A stretch of 64,000 nt of DNA from Nocardiopsis prasina DSM 43845 (GTDB lineage: Bacteria; Actinomycetota; Actinomycetes; Streptosporangiales; Streptosporangiaceae). Of this stretch, positions 8,470 to 17,943 are shown piece by piece. Location of the stretch: positions 58,919-122,918 of the forward strand of contig NZ_ANAE01000110.1 in the NCBI RefSeq assembly GCF_000341265.1, in the 5' to 3' direction. Positions within the stretch are counted from its first letter, which is position 1; each line of letters starts with the position of its first letter. Below the pieces are notes generated by a model that did not search any database, had not been told where the DNA came from, and saw only the letters and a list, made by a program, of their open reading frames with translations. Both the position numbers and the translations under genes were made by a program.

Positions 8470-9194
8470 GCGCTCGGGCCGTCTGAGCTGTTCCGCCAGG
8501 ACTGGTTCCCAAGGAAGGGCACCGCGCATCCCAGCAGGATCACGGGCATCAGCAGCACCCCCGTGAGGGCCGCCCACCGGGGCTCCGGGAGGAGGAGGCC
8601 GACGGCCCCCGTGAGCACGCCGACCGCCGCGACACCCCCGCCCACGGACCAGCGCGCCCGGTTCCACCATCGGACGGCGGGGGTGTCGTGTCCCTCACGG
8701 GCGCGCACCACCAGGACCAGCAGGCCGAGGGCCACCAGGAAGACCGCCAGGAGGAGGGCCATCAGCTGGTCGGTGGACAGCGGCAGCTCACGCCCGGACT
8801 CCGAGTGCAGGAGGACGACGTGGACGGCCAGCAGGAACGCGGCCAGAACAGCCAGGTGCAGGTCCAGCAGCCTGCCCAGCGAACGCCCGGACCAGAACAC
8901 CGGCAGCCGGAGCGCACGTTGGAAACCGGCTCCCAGGCGGGCGCCGACGGTCAGTGCCGTGACCAGCAGCAGGATGGTCCCCGGCGCCGCACTGGTGAAC
9001 AGCCAGCGGGGGGTCATCGTGGGCTCACCGTCGAGCCCGACCTTCCCGCTGGGGACCACCTCCGGGATCTCCGGCCACAGGGTCACCGTCACCCCCACGG
9101 CGACCAGCGCCATGAGCGAGGCGAGCACCGCTCCGATCCACGGAACGGGAACCGCTCCCCTTCCGACAACGGTTTCCGACGAGTTCGCCGCCAT
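8466..9194 (-). CDS. DUF1648-like multi-pass membrane protein
   Basis: 242 aa. About six hydrophobic segments, beginning with [19 protein letters not shown] near residue 20. The short loop after the first segment ([20 protein letters not shown]) is reminiscent of DUF1648 membrane proteins, where a PxHxxxxGxpD-like motif follows the first helix; the match here is partial. The start at 9194 is set by GGGAG about 8 nt upstream. It diverges from the histidine kinase at 9397, so it could be controlled by that two-component system. No catalytic residues are seen and the function is unknown. Confidence 0.75.
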   Translation of the reverse strand: MAANSSETVVGRGAVPVPWIGAVLASLMALVAVGVTVTLWPEIPEVVPSGKVGLDGEPTMTPRWLFTSAAPGTILLLVTALTVGARLGAGFQRALRLPVFWSGRSLGRLLDLHLAVLAAFLLAVHVVLLHSESGRELPLSTDQLMALLLAVFLVALGLLVLVVRAREGHDTPAVRWWNRARWSVGGGVAAVGVLTGAVGLLLPEPRWAALTGVLLMPVILLGCAVPFLGNQSWRNSSDGPSA

Positions 9195-9396
9195 CCCACT
9201 CCCACCCTTCGATTCACGCTCTTCTTCGATGGGAGAAACGCTAGGAATTCCGCGCGGCGGGCGCATCGGGCCGGGGGCACCCGCGGGTCATGTGCCTGTT
9301 CGGGGGTGGGGCATGCCGGAGGTCATGGTCGGAACGTGCCCGTATCCATGACCCTTCGGGCATTTCCGCGCACCGTCGCGCAGTTATTCTCGAAGA

Positions 9397-10680
9397 ATGC
9401 GGAAGAAGGATTCCCTGCCCGACCTCTCCTCCTGGGTGGCGCTCCGCGCCGACCGCCCTCCCCGAGTCCTGAACCTGCTGTTCTGGGCTGCCGTGATCTC
9501 CACAGGACTCACCTACGGGTTCGTGTTCCTCGTCGCTCCGGAGTTGTTCCCTTCCGGCGACCCGCTGGTCGACGTCGTGATCGTGGTGATCATCGTGTGT
9601 CTGGTGGTCTCCTGCGCACTGTGGCCGCTCCTGGCCTGGTCTCCCTCAGCAGGGTGGGGGCACCGCGCGGCCAGCGTCCTGTTCCTGGCCGTCTCCGTGT
9701 TCTCGCTGGCCTCCAACAACTACACCGTGCTGGTCCTGGTGTGCCTGGCCACCATGAACGCGATCGCCGTGTTCGGGATCGCCGGGGCCTGCGGCTACGG
9801 GGCCTTCCTCGGCGGGGTGAACTTCCTGCTCGTCCTGTTGGTCCCCGGCGACCCGCTGCTGATCGGCCTCGTGACGACCGGCAGCTCCCTGGTCCTGGTG
9901 CTGGCGTCGGGGCTGGTGTACGTCGCCCTGCTCGTGGCCTCCCAGCGTGCCGAACGGACCCGGGAGCTGCTGGCCGAACTGGAGGAGGCCCACGCGGAAC
10001 TGGGCCGCCACGCGGAGCGCGTGCGCGAGCTGACGGTGTCCGAGGAGCGGGCGCGGATGTCGAGGGAGATGCACGACAGCACCGGGCACTACCTCACCGC
10101 CCTGGCCATGACGCTCTCGAACGCGTCGCGCTTTCGCACCGCCCGCCCCGAGGCCGCCTGGGAGGAGGTGGAGCAGGCCCGGGAACTGGCCCGGGACGCC
10201 CTCACCGACACCCGCCGCTGGGTGCGCGCCCTGCGCCCGCTCCAGTTGGAGGGGAAGGCGGGCACGACGGCCATGCGGGCGATGGCCGACTCCTTCGACG
10301 GCGGCGGCGCACGCATCGTCTTCACCGACGCCGGGGCCTGGCCTCGCCTGTCCCAGGAGGCCGAGCTGGTCTGTTACCGGGCGCTCCAGGAGGGGCTGAC
10401 CAACGCGATGCGTCACTCCGGAGGAGACAGGATCGAGGTGGAGGTGGGCGGCACGGCGGAGGGCGCGTGCGTGTCGGTGACCGACAACGGCACCGGCGCC
10501 GAGGAGGGCGCGGCCCGAGGCGGGTTCGGGCTGCGCGGCCTGCGCGAGCGGGTGGCCTCCGTGGACGGTTCCATGAGCACCGAGAATCCGCCGGGTGGCG
10601 GGTTCCGGCTCCTGGTCAACGTTCCCGCCGGGTCCGGGGCCGACAGCACCGTCCCGGTCATGGCTGGGGGTGCCGGGTGA
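9397..10680 (+). CDS. NarL-type sensor histidine kinase
   Basis: 427 aa. Residues about 25-185 contain around six membrane segments with almost no extracellular loop, suggesting sensing within or at the membrane. A short coiled coil (AERTRELLAELEEAHAELG) leads to the HisKA_3 box MSREMHDSTGHYLT with the phosphorylatable His near 227, and then an HATPase domain with N-box EGLTNAMRHS, G1 DNGTG and G2 GGFGLRGLRERV. The stop overlaps the response regulator's GTG start by 4 bp, so the pair is coupled. The likely target is the divergent membrane protein; the signal is unknown. The Shine-Dalgarno before 9397 is weak. Confidence 0.9.
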   Translation: MRKKDSLPDLSSWVALRADRPPRVLNLLFWAAVISTGLTYGFVFLVAPELFPSGDPLVDVVIVVIIVCLVVSCALWPLLAWSPSAGWGHRAASVLFLAVSVFSLASNNYTVLVLVCLATMNAIAVFGIAGACGYGAFLGGVNFLLVLLVPGDPLLIGLVTTGSSLVLVLASGLVYVALLVASQRAERTRELLAELEEAHAELGRHAERVRELTVSEERARMSREMHDSTGHYLTALAMTLSNASRFRTARPEAAWEEVEQARELARDALTDTRRWVRALRPLQLEGKAGTTAMRAMADSFDGGGARIVFTDAGAWPRLSQEAELVCYRALQEGLTNAMRHSGGDRIEVEVGGTAEGACVSVTDNGTGAEEGAARGGFGLRGLRERVASVDGSMSTENPPGGGFRLLVNVPAGSGADSTVPVMAGGAG

Positions 10681-11324
10681 GCCCGGTCTCGGTGCTGATC
10701 GTGGACGACCAGATCCTGCTCCGGCGGGGCCTGCGCAAACTGCTGGAGATCGAGGACGGCGTCGAGGTCGTGGGCGACGCCGCAGACGGGGTCGAGGCAC
10801 TGGAGTTCCTGGCCTCGGCACCGCCGCCGGACGTGGCCCTGGTGGACGCCCGTATGCCGCGCATGGACGGGATCGAACTCGTCACCCGGATGCGCGCGGA
10901 GCACCCGGGCGTGCCCGCGGTCATCCTGACCACGTTCGACGATGACGAACTCGTGTTCGGCGGACTGCGCGCGGGCGCCCGGGGCTATCTGCTCAAGGAC
11001 GTTCCTCCCGAAGAACTGGTTCTGGCCATCCGCCAGGCCGCACGGGGCGAGACCGTCCTGGGCGGACCGGCCGCGGACCACCTGGTGGCCGCCCTCACCG
11101 CTCCCCCGGCATCGGCTCCCGCCCCCGTGCGACCGCCCGCGCTGTCGGAGCGCGAGTGGGAGGTGGCGCGCATGGTGGGAACGGGCGCCACGAACCGGGA
11201 GATCGCCCGCACCCTGTTCATCACCGAGGGCACAGCCAAGAACCATGTCACGAGCATCCTGCGCAAGCTGGACCTGCGTGACCGCACCGCGCTGGCCCTG
11301 TGGGTCGGGGAGCACCGCGACTGA
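10677..11324 (+). CDS. NarL/LuxR-family response regulator
   Basis: 215 aa, GTG start overlapping the kinase stop (GTGA). The receiver domain (about 1-120) has the acidic pair VDDQ, the phospho-acceptor Asp in VALVDARMPRMDG, the conserved Thr in ILTTFDDD and the Lys in YLLKDVPPEEL. A linker rich in Pro and Ala leads to a C-terminal LuxR helix-turn-helix (ALSEREWEVARMV, then GATNREIARTLFITEGTAKNHV). All phosphorelay residues are present, so it should be a normal output partner of the kinase at 9397. Confidence 0.93.
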   Translation: MSPVSVLIVDDQILLRRGLRKLLEIEDGVEVVGDAADGVEALEFLASAPPPDVALVDARMPRMDGIELVTRMRAEHPGVPAVILTTFDDDELVFGGLRAGARGYLLKDVPPEELVLAIRQAARGETVLGGPAADHLVAALTAPPASAPAPVRPPALSEREWEVARMVGTGATNREIARTLFITEGTAKNHVTSILRKLDLRDRTALALWVGEHRD

Positions 11325-11333
11325 CCGGCGACG

Positions 11334-11475
11334 TCAGACCGCACAGAACTCCAGGAGGGGGTCCCTGGTGTCCGCGACCCGCGGGAGCGCCTTGGCCAGG
11401 CCGGCTCGTCACCGAAGTCGAGTTCCTCCAGCACGGGGAGGAGGGCGGGGAGGTCCCGGGCCCGCGCTGACCGGG
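11334..11475 (-). pseudogene. frameshifted 3' remnant of an unidentified gene
   Basis: Reading leftwards, two protein-like pieces lie in different frames. DLPALLPVLEELDFGDEPA (about 11455-11400) is followed, after a frame change near 11400, by LAKALPRVADTRDPLLEFCAV and a TGA at 11334. Both pieces have typical high-GC codon use and together read like the C-terminus of one protein. No start or upstream part can be found, and the family is not recognised. The rest of the 270-bp gap between 11324 and 11595 holds nothing else I can support. Confidence 0.3.
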
Positions 11476-11594
11476 ACCGGCGCAGGGACGGGGACGCGCG
11501 TGGGGGAAGTGTGGGGGTGGGTCCGCTCACAGGGGAGAAGGTACGGCATCGCGGCGATCCGGGCGCGTGGTCACGGCACCCGGCAGCGCGGCTT

Positions 11595-12254
11595 TCAGGC
11601 GCCCGGGACCGCGAACTCCTCGCTGGCGTCGCTGAGGATGTCCAGGACCGCGATGGGGTCCGGCAGGACCACAGCGCCCTCCACGTCACGGGGGTTGCGG
11701 ATCCAGGTGACGCGTCCCCCGGAGGGCAGCACGGAGGGGGCGCCCAGGACGAAGCTGTCCCGGCAGTGCCAGCGCAGGCCCGGCATCGCCTCCACGGCCT
11801 CCGGGACACAGTCCAGATGGCACGACCACCACTCGTCCTCGTCCATCGGGGAGCGGGTGGCGACGAAGAACATGTACCGCGAGTCCAGGGCCGCGACCGG
11901 GCCCGCCGGTACGCCCGAACGACCCATGCGCGCCAGGGCCATCACACCGGCCTCACGGGGGACGTCCAGGACGTCGAAGACCCGGCCGGTCGGCAGCACG
12001 ATGTTCGCCTGGGGACTGGCCGTCCACCATCGGCGGATCGTCTCCGCGTCGGTGCTGGCCTCCACACCCCAGGCCGCGGTGACCGGGTGCGCCGCCGGGT
12101 CCGGACAGCCCATCCGGTCGCACGTACACGCTCGGTCCTCGCCCGGAGCCGTGCCCCGCACCACCGGCCAGCCCAGTTCGGCGAAGCGCAGGGCCGACTC
12201 CAGCATGCCGTCCGTAGCGTGGCGTCGTTTCCGTCGGTACAACACGTCGGCCAT
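11595..12254 (-). CDS. bifunctional primase/polymerase (PrimPol N-terminal domain) protein, probably catalytically altered
   Basis: 219 aa, matching the stand-alone AEP PrimPol-like family of actinomycetes. An N-terminal helix (MLESALRFAELGWPVV) precedes a probable metal site CTCDRMGCPDPAAHP at about residues 43-57. Then come the strand and tryptophan region TIRRWWTASPQANIVLPTG and VFDVLDVPREAG at about 91-102. In active PrimPols the motif here is D-h-D; the second Asp is replaced by Pro (DVLDVP), so template-dependent polymerase activity is doubtful. It lies downstream of hemB on the same strand, 91 bp away, at the end of the haem block. Its role there is unknown. Confidence 0.75.
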   Translation of the reverse strand: MADVLYRRKRRHATDGMLESALRFAELGWPVVRGTAPGEDRACTCDRMGCPDPAAHPVTAAWGVEASTDAETIRRWWTASPQANIVLPTGRVFDVLDVPREAGVMALARMGRSGVPAGPVAALDSRYMFFVATRSPMDEDEWWSCHLDCVPEAVEAMPGLRWHCRDSFVLGAPSVLPSGGRVTWIRNPRDVEGAVVLPDPIAVLDILSDASEEFAVPGA

Positions 12255-12345
12255 CTGGCACTCCCCGGTCGTGATCGGTGCGGGCGCGGCCGGGTGGAAG
12301 GGCCGGGCGCCCCGCGGCCGCGACCGGGGCGTGGGCCTGGCCGCG

Positions 12346-13341
12346 TCAGCGCAGCAGGCGGGCCGCCTCGGTGGCCCAGTACGTGAGGATCTGTTCGGCC
12401 CCCGCGCGCCGGTAGGAGGTCAGGGTCTCCAGGATCGCCCGCTCACGGTCCAGCCAACCCCGCTCTGCCGCCGCCTCGATCATCGCGTACTCACCGCTGA
12501 CCTGGTAGGCCGACACGGGGACCGGAGAGGACTCGGCGACCTTGGCGACCACGTCGAGGTAGGCCAGACCAGGCTTCACCATGACCATGTCGGCGCCCTC
12601 GGCGACGTCCAGGGCCACCTCGCGCAGGGACTCGCGGACGTTGGCCGGGTCCTGCTGGTATCCGGAGCGGTCCCCGGACTGGGGCGCGCCCTCGGCGGCC
12701 TCCCGGAAGGGACCGTAGAACACCGAGGCGTACTTGGCCGCGTAGGCCAGGATCGGCACGTGCGGGAAACCCGCCCGGTCGAGCCCGTCGCGGATCGCCC
12801 CGACCTGGCCGTCCATCATGCCGCTGGGTGCCACCACGGCGGCCCCGGCCTCGGCCTGGGCGACGGCGATGGACGCGTACCGCTCCAGGGTGAGGTCGTT
12901 GTTGACGTGCCCGTCCTCCTCCAACGGACCGCAGTGGCCGTGGTCGGTGTATTCGCACAGGCAGAGGTCGGCCATCACCACGATGTCGTCGCCGACCTCG
13001 GCCGCGAGGTCGCGCAGCGCCACCTGCACCACCCCGTCGGGGTCGTCGGCCTGCGAGCCCACCGAGTCCTTGTGCTCGGGGATGCCGAACAGCATGAGCC
13101 CGCCGACACCGGCCTCGACCGCCTCACGGGCGGCCTTGCGCAGGCTCTCCCGGGTGTGCTGCACCTGGCCGGGCATCGAGGAGATCGCCACCGGTTCGGT
13201 GAGCCCCTCCTTGACGAACATGGGCAGGATGAGGTTCTCCGGGAGCACCCGGGTCTGCGCGACCAGGCGGCGCAGCGCCGGTCCTCGGCGCAGTCGGCGC
13301 GGCCGGGCGACGGGGAACTCCGCGTCATGGCTGGCGGTCAT
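12346..13341 (-). CDS. hemB: delta-aminolevulinic acid dehydratase (porphobilinogen synthase)
   Basis: 331 aa. Condenses two 5-aminolevulinate molecules to porphobilinogen. Both substrate lysines are present: K203 in AYAAKYASVFYG and the Schiff-base K256 in MVMVKPGLAYLDVV. The metal site DLCLCEYTDHGHCG contains three cysteines, pointing to a zinc-type active site. The start at 13341 has GGGAG about 8 nt upstream; the frame is open further upstream, but that lies in the hemD coding region. It is 61 bp downstream of cobA/hemD in the leftward haem block and presumably belongs to the Rex-controlled transcript or a linked unit. Confidence 0.97.
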   Translation of the reverse strand: MTASHDAEFPVARPRRLRRGPALRRLVAQTRVLPENLILPMFVKEGLTEPVAISSMPGQVQHTRESLRKAAREAVEAGVGGLMLFGIPEHKDSVGSQADDPDGVVQVALRDLAAEVGDDIVVMADLCLCEYTDHGHCGPLEEDGHVNNDLTLERYASIAVAQAEAGAAVVAPSGMMDGQVGAIRDGLDRAGFPHVPILAYAAKYASVFYGPFREAAEGAPQSGDRSGYQQDPANVRESLREVALDVAEGADMVMVKPGLAYLDVVAKVAESSPVPVSAYQVSGEYAMIEAAAERGWLDRERAILETLTSYRRAGAEQILTYWATEAARLLR

Positions 13342-13402
13342 GGGTACTCCCGGATGGGCTGGTGGTGGTCGGGAACCGAGGGCACGGCTCGGAGTTCGCT
13401 GT

Positions 13403-15094
13403 TCAGAGCTTGCGGCGGCGACCGCGGCGCTTCTGGCTGGGCTTGAGGACCGGCTTGCCCGCGTCGATCGCCTCCTGGCGCCTGGCCGCACCGTACTCCG
13501 AAAGCGCCTCCGCGAGGGCGGAAACCGAGGCTTTCGGCGCGACCACGTCCACACGCAGGCCGAACTCGACGGCGGTCTTCTCGGTCTCCGGTCCGATCAC
13601 GGCGATCGCGGTGGTGTTGTGCGGCTTGCCCGCGATCCCCACGAGGTTGCGCACCGTGGACGAGGACGTGAAGAGCACCGCGTCGAAGCCGCCGCCCTTG
13701 ATCGCCTCGCGGACCGGCTGGGGCGGGGGCGCCGCCCGCACGGTGCGGTAGGCGGTGACGTCGTCGATCTCCCAGCCGAGGTCGGTGAGCCCGGCCGCGA
13801 GGGTCTCGGTGGCGATGTCCGCGCGCGGCAGCAGGACCCGCTCGATGGGGTCGATCTCGGCGTCGTAGGGCGGCCAGACCTCGACCAGCCCCTTGCTGGA
13901 CTGGGCGTCCTCGGCGGGCTCCAGGTCGGGCTGGATGCCGAAGTCGCGGACGGCCTGCGCGGTGGCCTCGCCGACCACGGCGACCTTGACCCCGGCGAAC
14001 GCGCGGGCGTCCAGGCCGTACGACTCCAGGCGCTCGCGGATGGCCCGGACGGCGTTGACGGAGGTGAAGGCCACCCACTGGTAGCGGCCGGTCACCAGGC
14101 CCCGCACGGCGCGTTCCATCTGCTGCGGGGTGCGCGGCGGCTCCACCGAGATGGTGGGCACCTCCTCGGGCACCGCCCCGTAGCCGCGCAACTGGTCGGA
14201 GAGGGCCACGGCCTGCTCCTTGGTGCGGGGCACCAGGACCCGCCATCCGAACAGCGGACGGGTCTCGTACCAGGACTGCTCGGCCTGGCGGGCCACCGGG
14301 GAGCCGACGATCATCAGGGCGGGTGCCGTGACGTGGTGGTTCTTGGCGTCGGTGGACTTGAGTTCGGCGACCAGGCGGGCCAGCGTCGAGGTGACGGTGG
14401 TCTGCCGGGTGGTACCGCCAGCGCGCACGACCGCCACGGGGGTGGTGGCGGGACGGCCACCGGCGATGAGGGCCTTGCACACGACGTCGAAGCCGGGCCC
14501 CCGGTGCTCGGGCGCCTCCTCCGGCGGGGCGTCGGCGCCCAGGATGACCAGGGGAGCGTCGCTGGCGGCGGCCTCCTGCCAGTCGACCTCCTTGTCGCCG
14601 TGCGGGCGGGCGTGCAGCACACGCAGCTCGACCTCGTCGTCGCCGAGCAGGGAGATGCCGCCGAAGGTCGGGACGGAGGTGATCGAGGAGACCCCGGGGG
14701 CGACCTCGGCCTCGATCCCGGCCTCGCGGCAGGCGGCGACCAGGGCGGCGCCCCGGCAGCCGAAGAACGGGTCGCCCGAGTACAGACGCACCACCCGCTG
14801 GCCCTCGCGGGCGTGCGTGACGGCGAGCGCGTTCACGTCGCCGCCGCACTGGGCGGCCTCCACCACCGTGACGCCCTCGGAGCAGTGCGCGAGCAGCTCC
14901 TCACGGAAACCGGCGAGCTCCTCGGCCGCGGGCTCCCTGAGGGTGATGACCACGTCGGCCCGGCGCAGCAGTTCGGCGCCGCGCAGGGTCAGGAGGTCGG
15001 CGCCTCCCGGACCGGCACCGACCAGGGCGACATGACCGGACCCGCGCTCGCGGCGACGCGGTTCCTCCGGCTGGGGGCTGGCGTTGGCGTTCAC
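13403..15094 (-). CDS. fused uroporphyrinogen-III C-methyltransferase / uroporphyrinogen-III synthase
   Basis: 563 aa bifunctional enzyme (CobA-HemD fusion). The N-terminal SUMT domain (about 20-260) begins HVALVGAGPGGADLLTLRG, the SAM-binding strand and loop, followed by VVRLYSGDPFFGCRGA. The C-terminal uroporphyrinogen-III synthase domain (about 290-530) carries VPEEVPTISVEPP and AVLFTSSSTVRNL. It cyclises hydroxymethylbilane and methylates uroporphyrinogen III, giving precorrin-2 for sirohaem and cobalamin as well as haem. The GTG start at 15094 follows GAGGAG. The tail ends in a strongly basic RRGRRRKL. The 239-bp gap up to hemC contains an 8-bp hairpin (15240-15258) but no gene. Confidence 0.94.
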   Translation of the reverse strand: MNANASPQPEEPRRRERGSGHVALVGAGPGGADLLTLRGAELLRRADVVITLREPAAEELAGFREELLAHCSEGVTVVEAAQCGGDVNALAVTHAREGQRVVRLYSGDPFFGCRGAALVAACREAGIEAEVAPGVSSITSVPTFGGISLLGDDEVELRVLHARPHGDKEVDWQEAAASDAPLVILGADAPPEEAPEHRGPGFDVVCKALIAGGRPATTPVAVVRAGGTTRQTTVTSTLARLVAELKSTDAKNHHVTAPALMIVGSPVARQAEQSWYETRPLFGWRVLVPRTKEQAVALSDQLRGYGAVPEEVPTISVEPPRTPQQMERAVRGLVTGRYQWVAFTSVNAVRAIRERLESYGLDARAFAGVKVAVVGEATAQAVRDFGIQPDLEPAEDAQSSKGLVEVWPPYDAEIDPIERVLLPRADIATETLAAGLTDLGWEIDDVTAYRTVRAAPPPQPVREAIKGGGFDAVLFTSSSTVRNLVGIAGKPHNTTAIAVIGPETEKTAVEFGLRVDVVAPKASVSALAEALSEYGAARRQEAIDAGKPVLKPSQKRRGRRRKL

Positions 15095-15333
15095 GTACTG
15101 GCTCCTCGTGTGTGGGTCGCCCGCGCCCCGGGGTTCGGAGTCCGGGGCGGTGACGGGGAGGTGGTGGTGCGGTGGCGGCCGGACCCTCTCTCGCGGGGCG
15201 CGGGCGAAGTTGCCCCTGCTGTGCCTTGCTCCGCGGGCTCCGCCGTGTCGCACGGCGGGGGCCCACCCGGGTTCGGCCGTCCGCCCGGCGTGTTCGGCGG
15301 TGTACGGGACGGCTGTGGACCGGGTCGCACGGC

Positions 15334-16305
15334 CTAGGGGGTGTCCCGCTCGGCGAAGGCCTCGGCGACGATGCGGTCGGCGCCCTCGGCGATCATCTGG
15401 CGGGCGAGCTCCCGGCCGAGCCCGACGGCGGCGTCGAGGTCCTCCGGTGAGTCCAGGGCGATGGTGCGCTCGCGCCGCACTGCGGTGGCGCCGTTGGTGG
15501 CGACCACGGCGGCGCGCAGGCGCAGGCGGCCCTCGGCGTACTCGGCGAAGGCGCCGACCGGGGCGGCGCACCCGGCCTCCAGCTCGGACAGCACGGTGCG
15601 CTCGGCGACGACCTCGGCGCGGGTGGCCGGGTGGTCGACGGAACCCAGGTAGGCGAGGTCGGTCCCGGCGCGCTCGGTGCGGCACTCCACGGCGAGGGCG
15701 CCCTGGCCGGGGGCGGGCAGCATCTGTTCGGGCTCGAAGACGTCGGTGACGTCGTCGCGGCGGCCCACGCGGCCCAGCCCGGCGTAGGCCAGGACCACGG
15801 CGTCGAGTTCGCCGGAGGAGACCTTGCCCAGGCGGGTCTCGGCGTTGCCCCGGATGGGGAGGTAGACCAGGTCGGGGCGGAGCGCGGACAGCTGGGCGAC
15901 GCGGCGCGGGGAGCCCGTGCCGACCTTCGCCCCGGCGGGCAGGTCCGCGAACTTGAGACCGTCGCGGGCGCAGAGGGCGTCCCGGGGGTCGTCCCGCTCG
16001 GGGATGGCCGCCAGGACCAGTCCCTCGGAGGGGGCCGTGGGCAGGTCCTTGAGGGAGTGCACCGCGAAGTCGATGGTTCCGGCGACCAGCTCGTCGCGCA
16101 GGGCGTTGACAAACACCCCGGTGCCGCCGAGCTGGGTCAGGTGGGCCTTGGTGACGTCGCCGAAGCTCGTGATGAGCTCCAGTTCGATCGCCTGGCCGGT
16201 CCGCTCGGTGATCGTGTCGGCGACCCCCTGGGACTGGGTGGTGGCCATGGTGCTGCGGCGGGTGCCGAGCTTGGCGGGTGCGGCGGTGGTGCCTTCTGCG
16301 GTCAT
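15334..16305 (-). CDS. hemC: hydroxymethylbilane synthase (porphobilinogen deaminase)
   Basis: 323 aa. Polymerises four porphobilinogens. The dipyrromethane cofactor is attached to Cys246 in ELEAGCAAPVGAF. The catalytic region DFAVHSLKDLPT and the substrate-binding GTGSPRRVAQL and RGNAETRLGK are intact. The N-terminal strand is LGTRRSTMA, the usual family start. Its ATG overlaps the hemA stop by 4 bp (ATGA), so it is translationally coupled to hemA. It lies in the rex-hemA-hemC order known from Streptomyces coelicolor. Confidence 0.97.
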   Translation of the reverse strand: MTAEGTTAAPAKLGTRRSTMATTQSQGVADTITERTGQAIELELITSFGDVTKAHLTQLGGTGVFVNALRDELVAGTIDFAVHSLKDLPTAPSEGLVLAAIPERDDPRDALCARDGLKFADLPAGAKVGTGSPRRVAQLSALRPDLVYLPIRGNAETRLGKVSSGELDAVVLAYAGLGRVGRRDDVTDVFEPEQMLPAPGQGALAVECRTERAGTDLAYLGSVDHPATRAEVVAERTVLSELEAGCAAPVGAFAEYAEGRLRLRAAVVATNGATAVRRERTIALDSPEDLDAAVGLGRELARQMIAEGADRIVAEAFAERDTP

Positions 16306-17801
16306 GCCTTCTCCTGTGCGGGCCGCGCGGCGGGGCTGCGGCGACCGGGACAGGTCTCCCCGTCCGGGTCCTTCGGGATCTGGAGGTCGAGGTCGAACAG
16401 CTGGCGCAGGGCGGCCTCGTAGGACTCGCCGTCCGGGGCCGCGGCCAGTTCCTTCACGCGCACGGTCGGTCTGTGCAGCAGTTTGTCGGCGACGCGGCGC
16501 ATCGCGCGGCCGATTTCCTCGCGGGTGCGGTCGTCGAGGTCGTCGGGGAGGCGTCCGTGGAGGCGGGAGAGCTCGGAGTCCACCACGTCGCGGGCCTGGG
16601 CGCGCAGGGCGACGACGGTGGGCGCGACCTCGTTGGCGCGGCGGATCGCGCGGAACTCGTTGACCTCCTCGTCGACGATCCCGCGCACGAGCGGGAGCGC
16701 GTTGGAGCGGCCGGGGTCGTGGTCGGTTCCGGAGGCGACGGCCTGACGCAGGTCCTCGATGTCCACGAGGTGGACGCCGGGCAGCTCGCGCACGCCGGGG
16801 TCGATGTCGCGGGGCAGGGCCAGGTCCAGGAAGACCAGGGGGCGGGTGCGGCCCCGGGTGGCGGCGGCCACGGCCTCGGCGGTGAGCACGAGGCCCTGTG
16901 CGCCGGTGCAGGAGATGACGAGGTCGACGTCGGCGAGGGTGGCGGCGGCGTCAGCGAAGGGCACGGAGCCGGCTCGCACGGTGTCGTAGGCCTCGTTGAG
17001 GCACTCGGCCAGACGCGCGGCCCGCTCGGGGGTGCGGTTGGCGACGACGACCGTCCCGGCACCCTGGCGGGCCACGGTGTTGGCCGACAGGGCGCTCATG
17101 GAACCGGCGCCGAGGACCAGCACGCGGGAGCCGGTGAGCGGCCCGGAGGGGAGTGCGGCGCCGAGGCTGCGGGGTTCCGCGGGGTCGGGGAGGGGGCCCC
17201 TGCCGGACATGGGGCAGCCTGCGGGCGGGGTGACCTCGGCGGCGGGCAGCGACGGGTCCGGGGTGACCGCGAGCTCCCGGGTGGCGATGGTGAGGCCGAA
17301 GCTGACCATGTCGGCCCCGGCGTGGTCCAGGTGGGTCTCGGTGTGGGCGCGCTTGCCCACGCGGAGGGCGCGCTGGCCGAGGTCGTTGAGGACCCGGCCG
17401 ACGGAACCGGTCTCCTGGCCCTCCTTGAGGGCGTCGCGCACCTGGCCGAGGATCTGGCCCTCGCCGACGACCATGGAGTCGAGGCCGCAGGTGACGGAGA
17501 ACAGGTGCTGCACGGCGTTGTCCTCGAAGTGCGCGTAGAGGTGCTCGTTGAGCTCGCCGAGTGTCACACCGGTGTGCCAGGAGAGGAGTTCGGTGATGGC
17601 CGCGACCCCGCCGTGCAGGTTCTCGACGTCGGCGTAGACCTCGGTTCGGTTGCAGGTGGAGACCACCATGACCTCGTTGACCGCGTCGGAGCCGACCATC
17701 TCACCGACCGCCCTGGTGCGCGTCTCGCCGTTCAACGCGACACGTTCGAGCAGCGCCACCGGCGAACTCCGATGACTCAACCCCACGGCCAGGACACTCA
17801 T
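16302..17801 (-). CDS. hemA: glutamyl-tRNA reductase
   Basis: 499 aa. First enzyme of the C5 pathway, reducing glutamyl-tRNA to glutamate-1-semialdehyde for hemL. The catalytic Cys50 lies in VVSTCNRTEVYADVE, with SVTCGLDSMVVGEGQILGQVRDA and the NADPH strand VLVLGAGSMSALSA. A Pro- and Gly-rich insertion of about 30 residues precedes the NADPH domain, making it longer than many bacterial homologues. The start at 17801 has AGGAG 7 nt upstream. It is 142 bp downstream of rex and probably in the same transcript, so it is expected to respond to NADH/NAD+ through the Rex operator at 18765. Confidence 0.96.
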   Translation of the reverse strand: MSVLAVGLSHRSSPVALLERVALNGETRTRAVGEMVGSDAVNEVMVVSTCNRTEVYADVENLHGGVAAITELLSWHTGVTLGELNEHLYAHFEDNAVQHLFSVTCGLDSMVVGEGQILGQVRDALKEGQETGSVGRVLNDLGQRALRVGKRAHTETHLDHAGADMVSFGLTIATRELAVTPDPSLPAAEVTPPAGCPMSGRGPLPDPAEPRSLGAALPSGPLTGSRVLVLGAGSMSALSANTVARQGAGTVVVANRTPERAARLAECLNEAYDTVRAGSVPFADAAATLADVDLVISCTGAQGLVLTAEAVAAATRGRTRPLVFLDLALPRDIDPGVRELPGVHLVDIEDLRQAVASGTDHDPGRSNALPLVRGIVDEEVNEFRAIRRANEVAPTVVALRAQARDVVDSELSRLHGRLPDDLDDRTREEIGRAMRRVADKLLHRPTVRVKELAAAPDGESYEAALRQLFDLDLQIPKDPDGETCPGRRSPAARPAQEKA

Positions 17802-17943
17802 CCGCACTCCTATGCAGGCACTATGTCTCTCCATGTTCGGGTACGGACGGGGACCACCGCCGTCTACCCCCCGAAACACGGCGAACGCTCGCTCATCGCC
17901 GCCGCTCGAGCCTTGGGGACCCTGCCCCAGGACCCGGTCCGTC

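Noticed and set aside
8688-10676. Long plus-strand open frame reaching into the response regulator
   Set aside because: Only the last part (from 10677) is the real response regulator; the remainder is out of frame with the histidine kinase and has no start signal.
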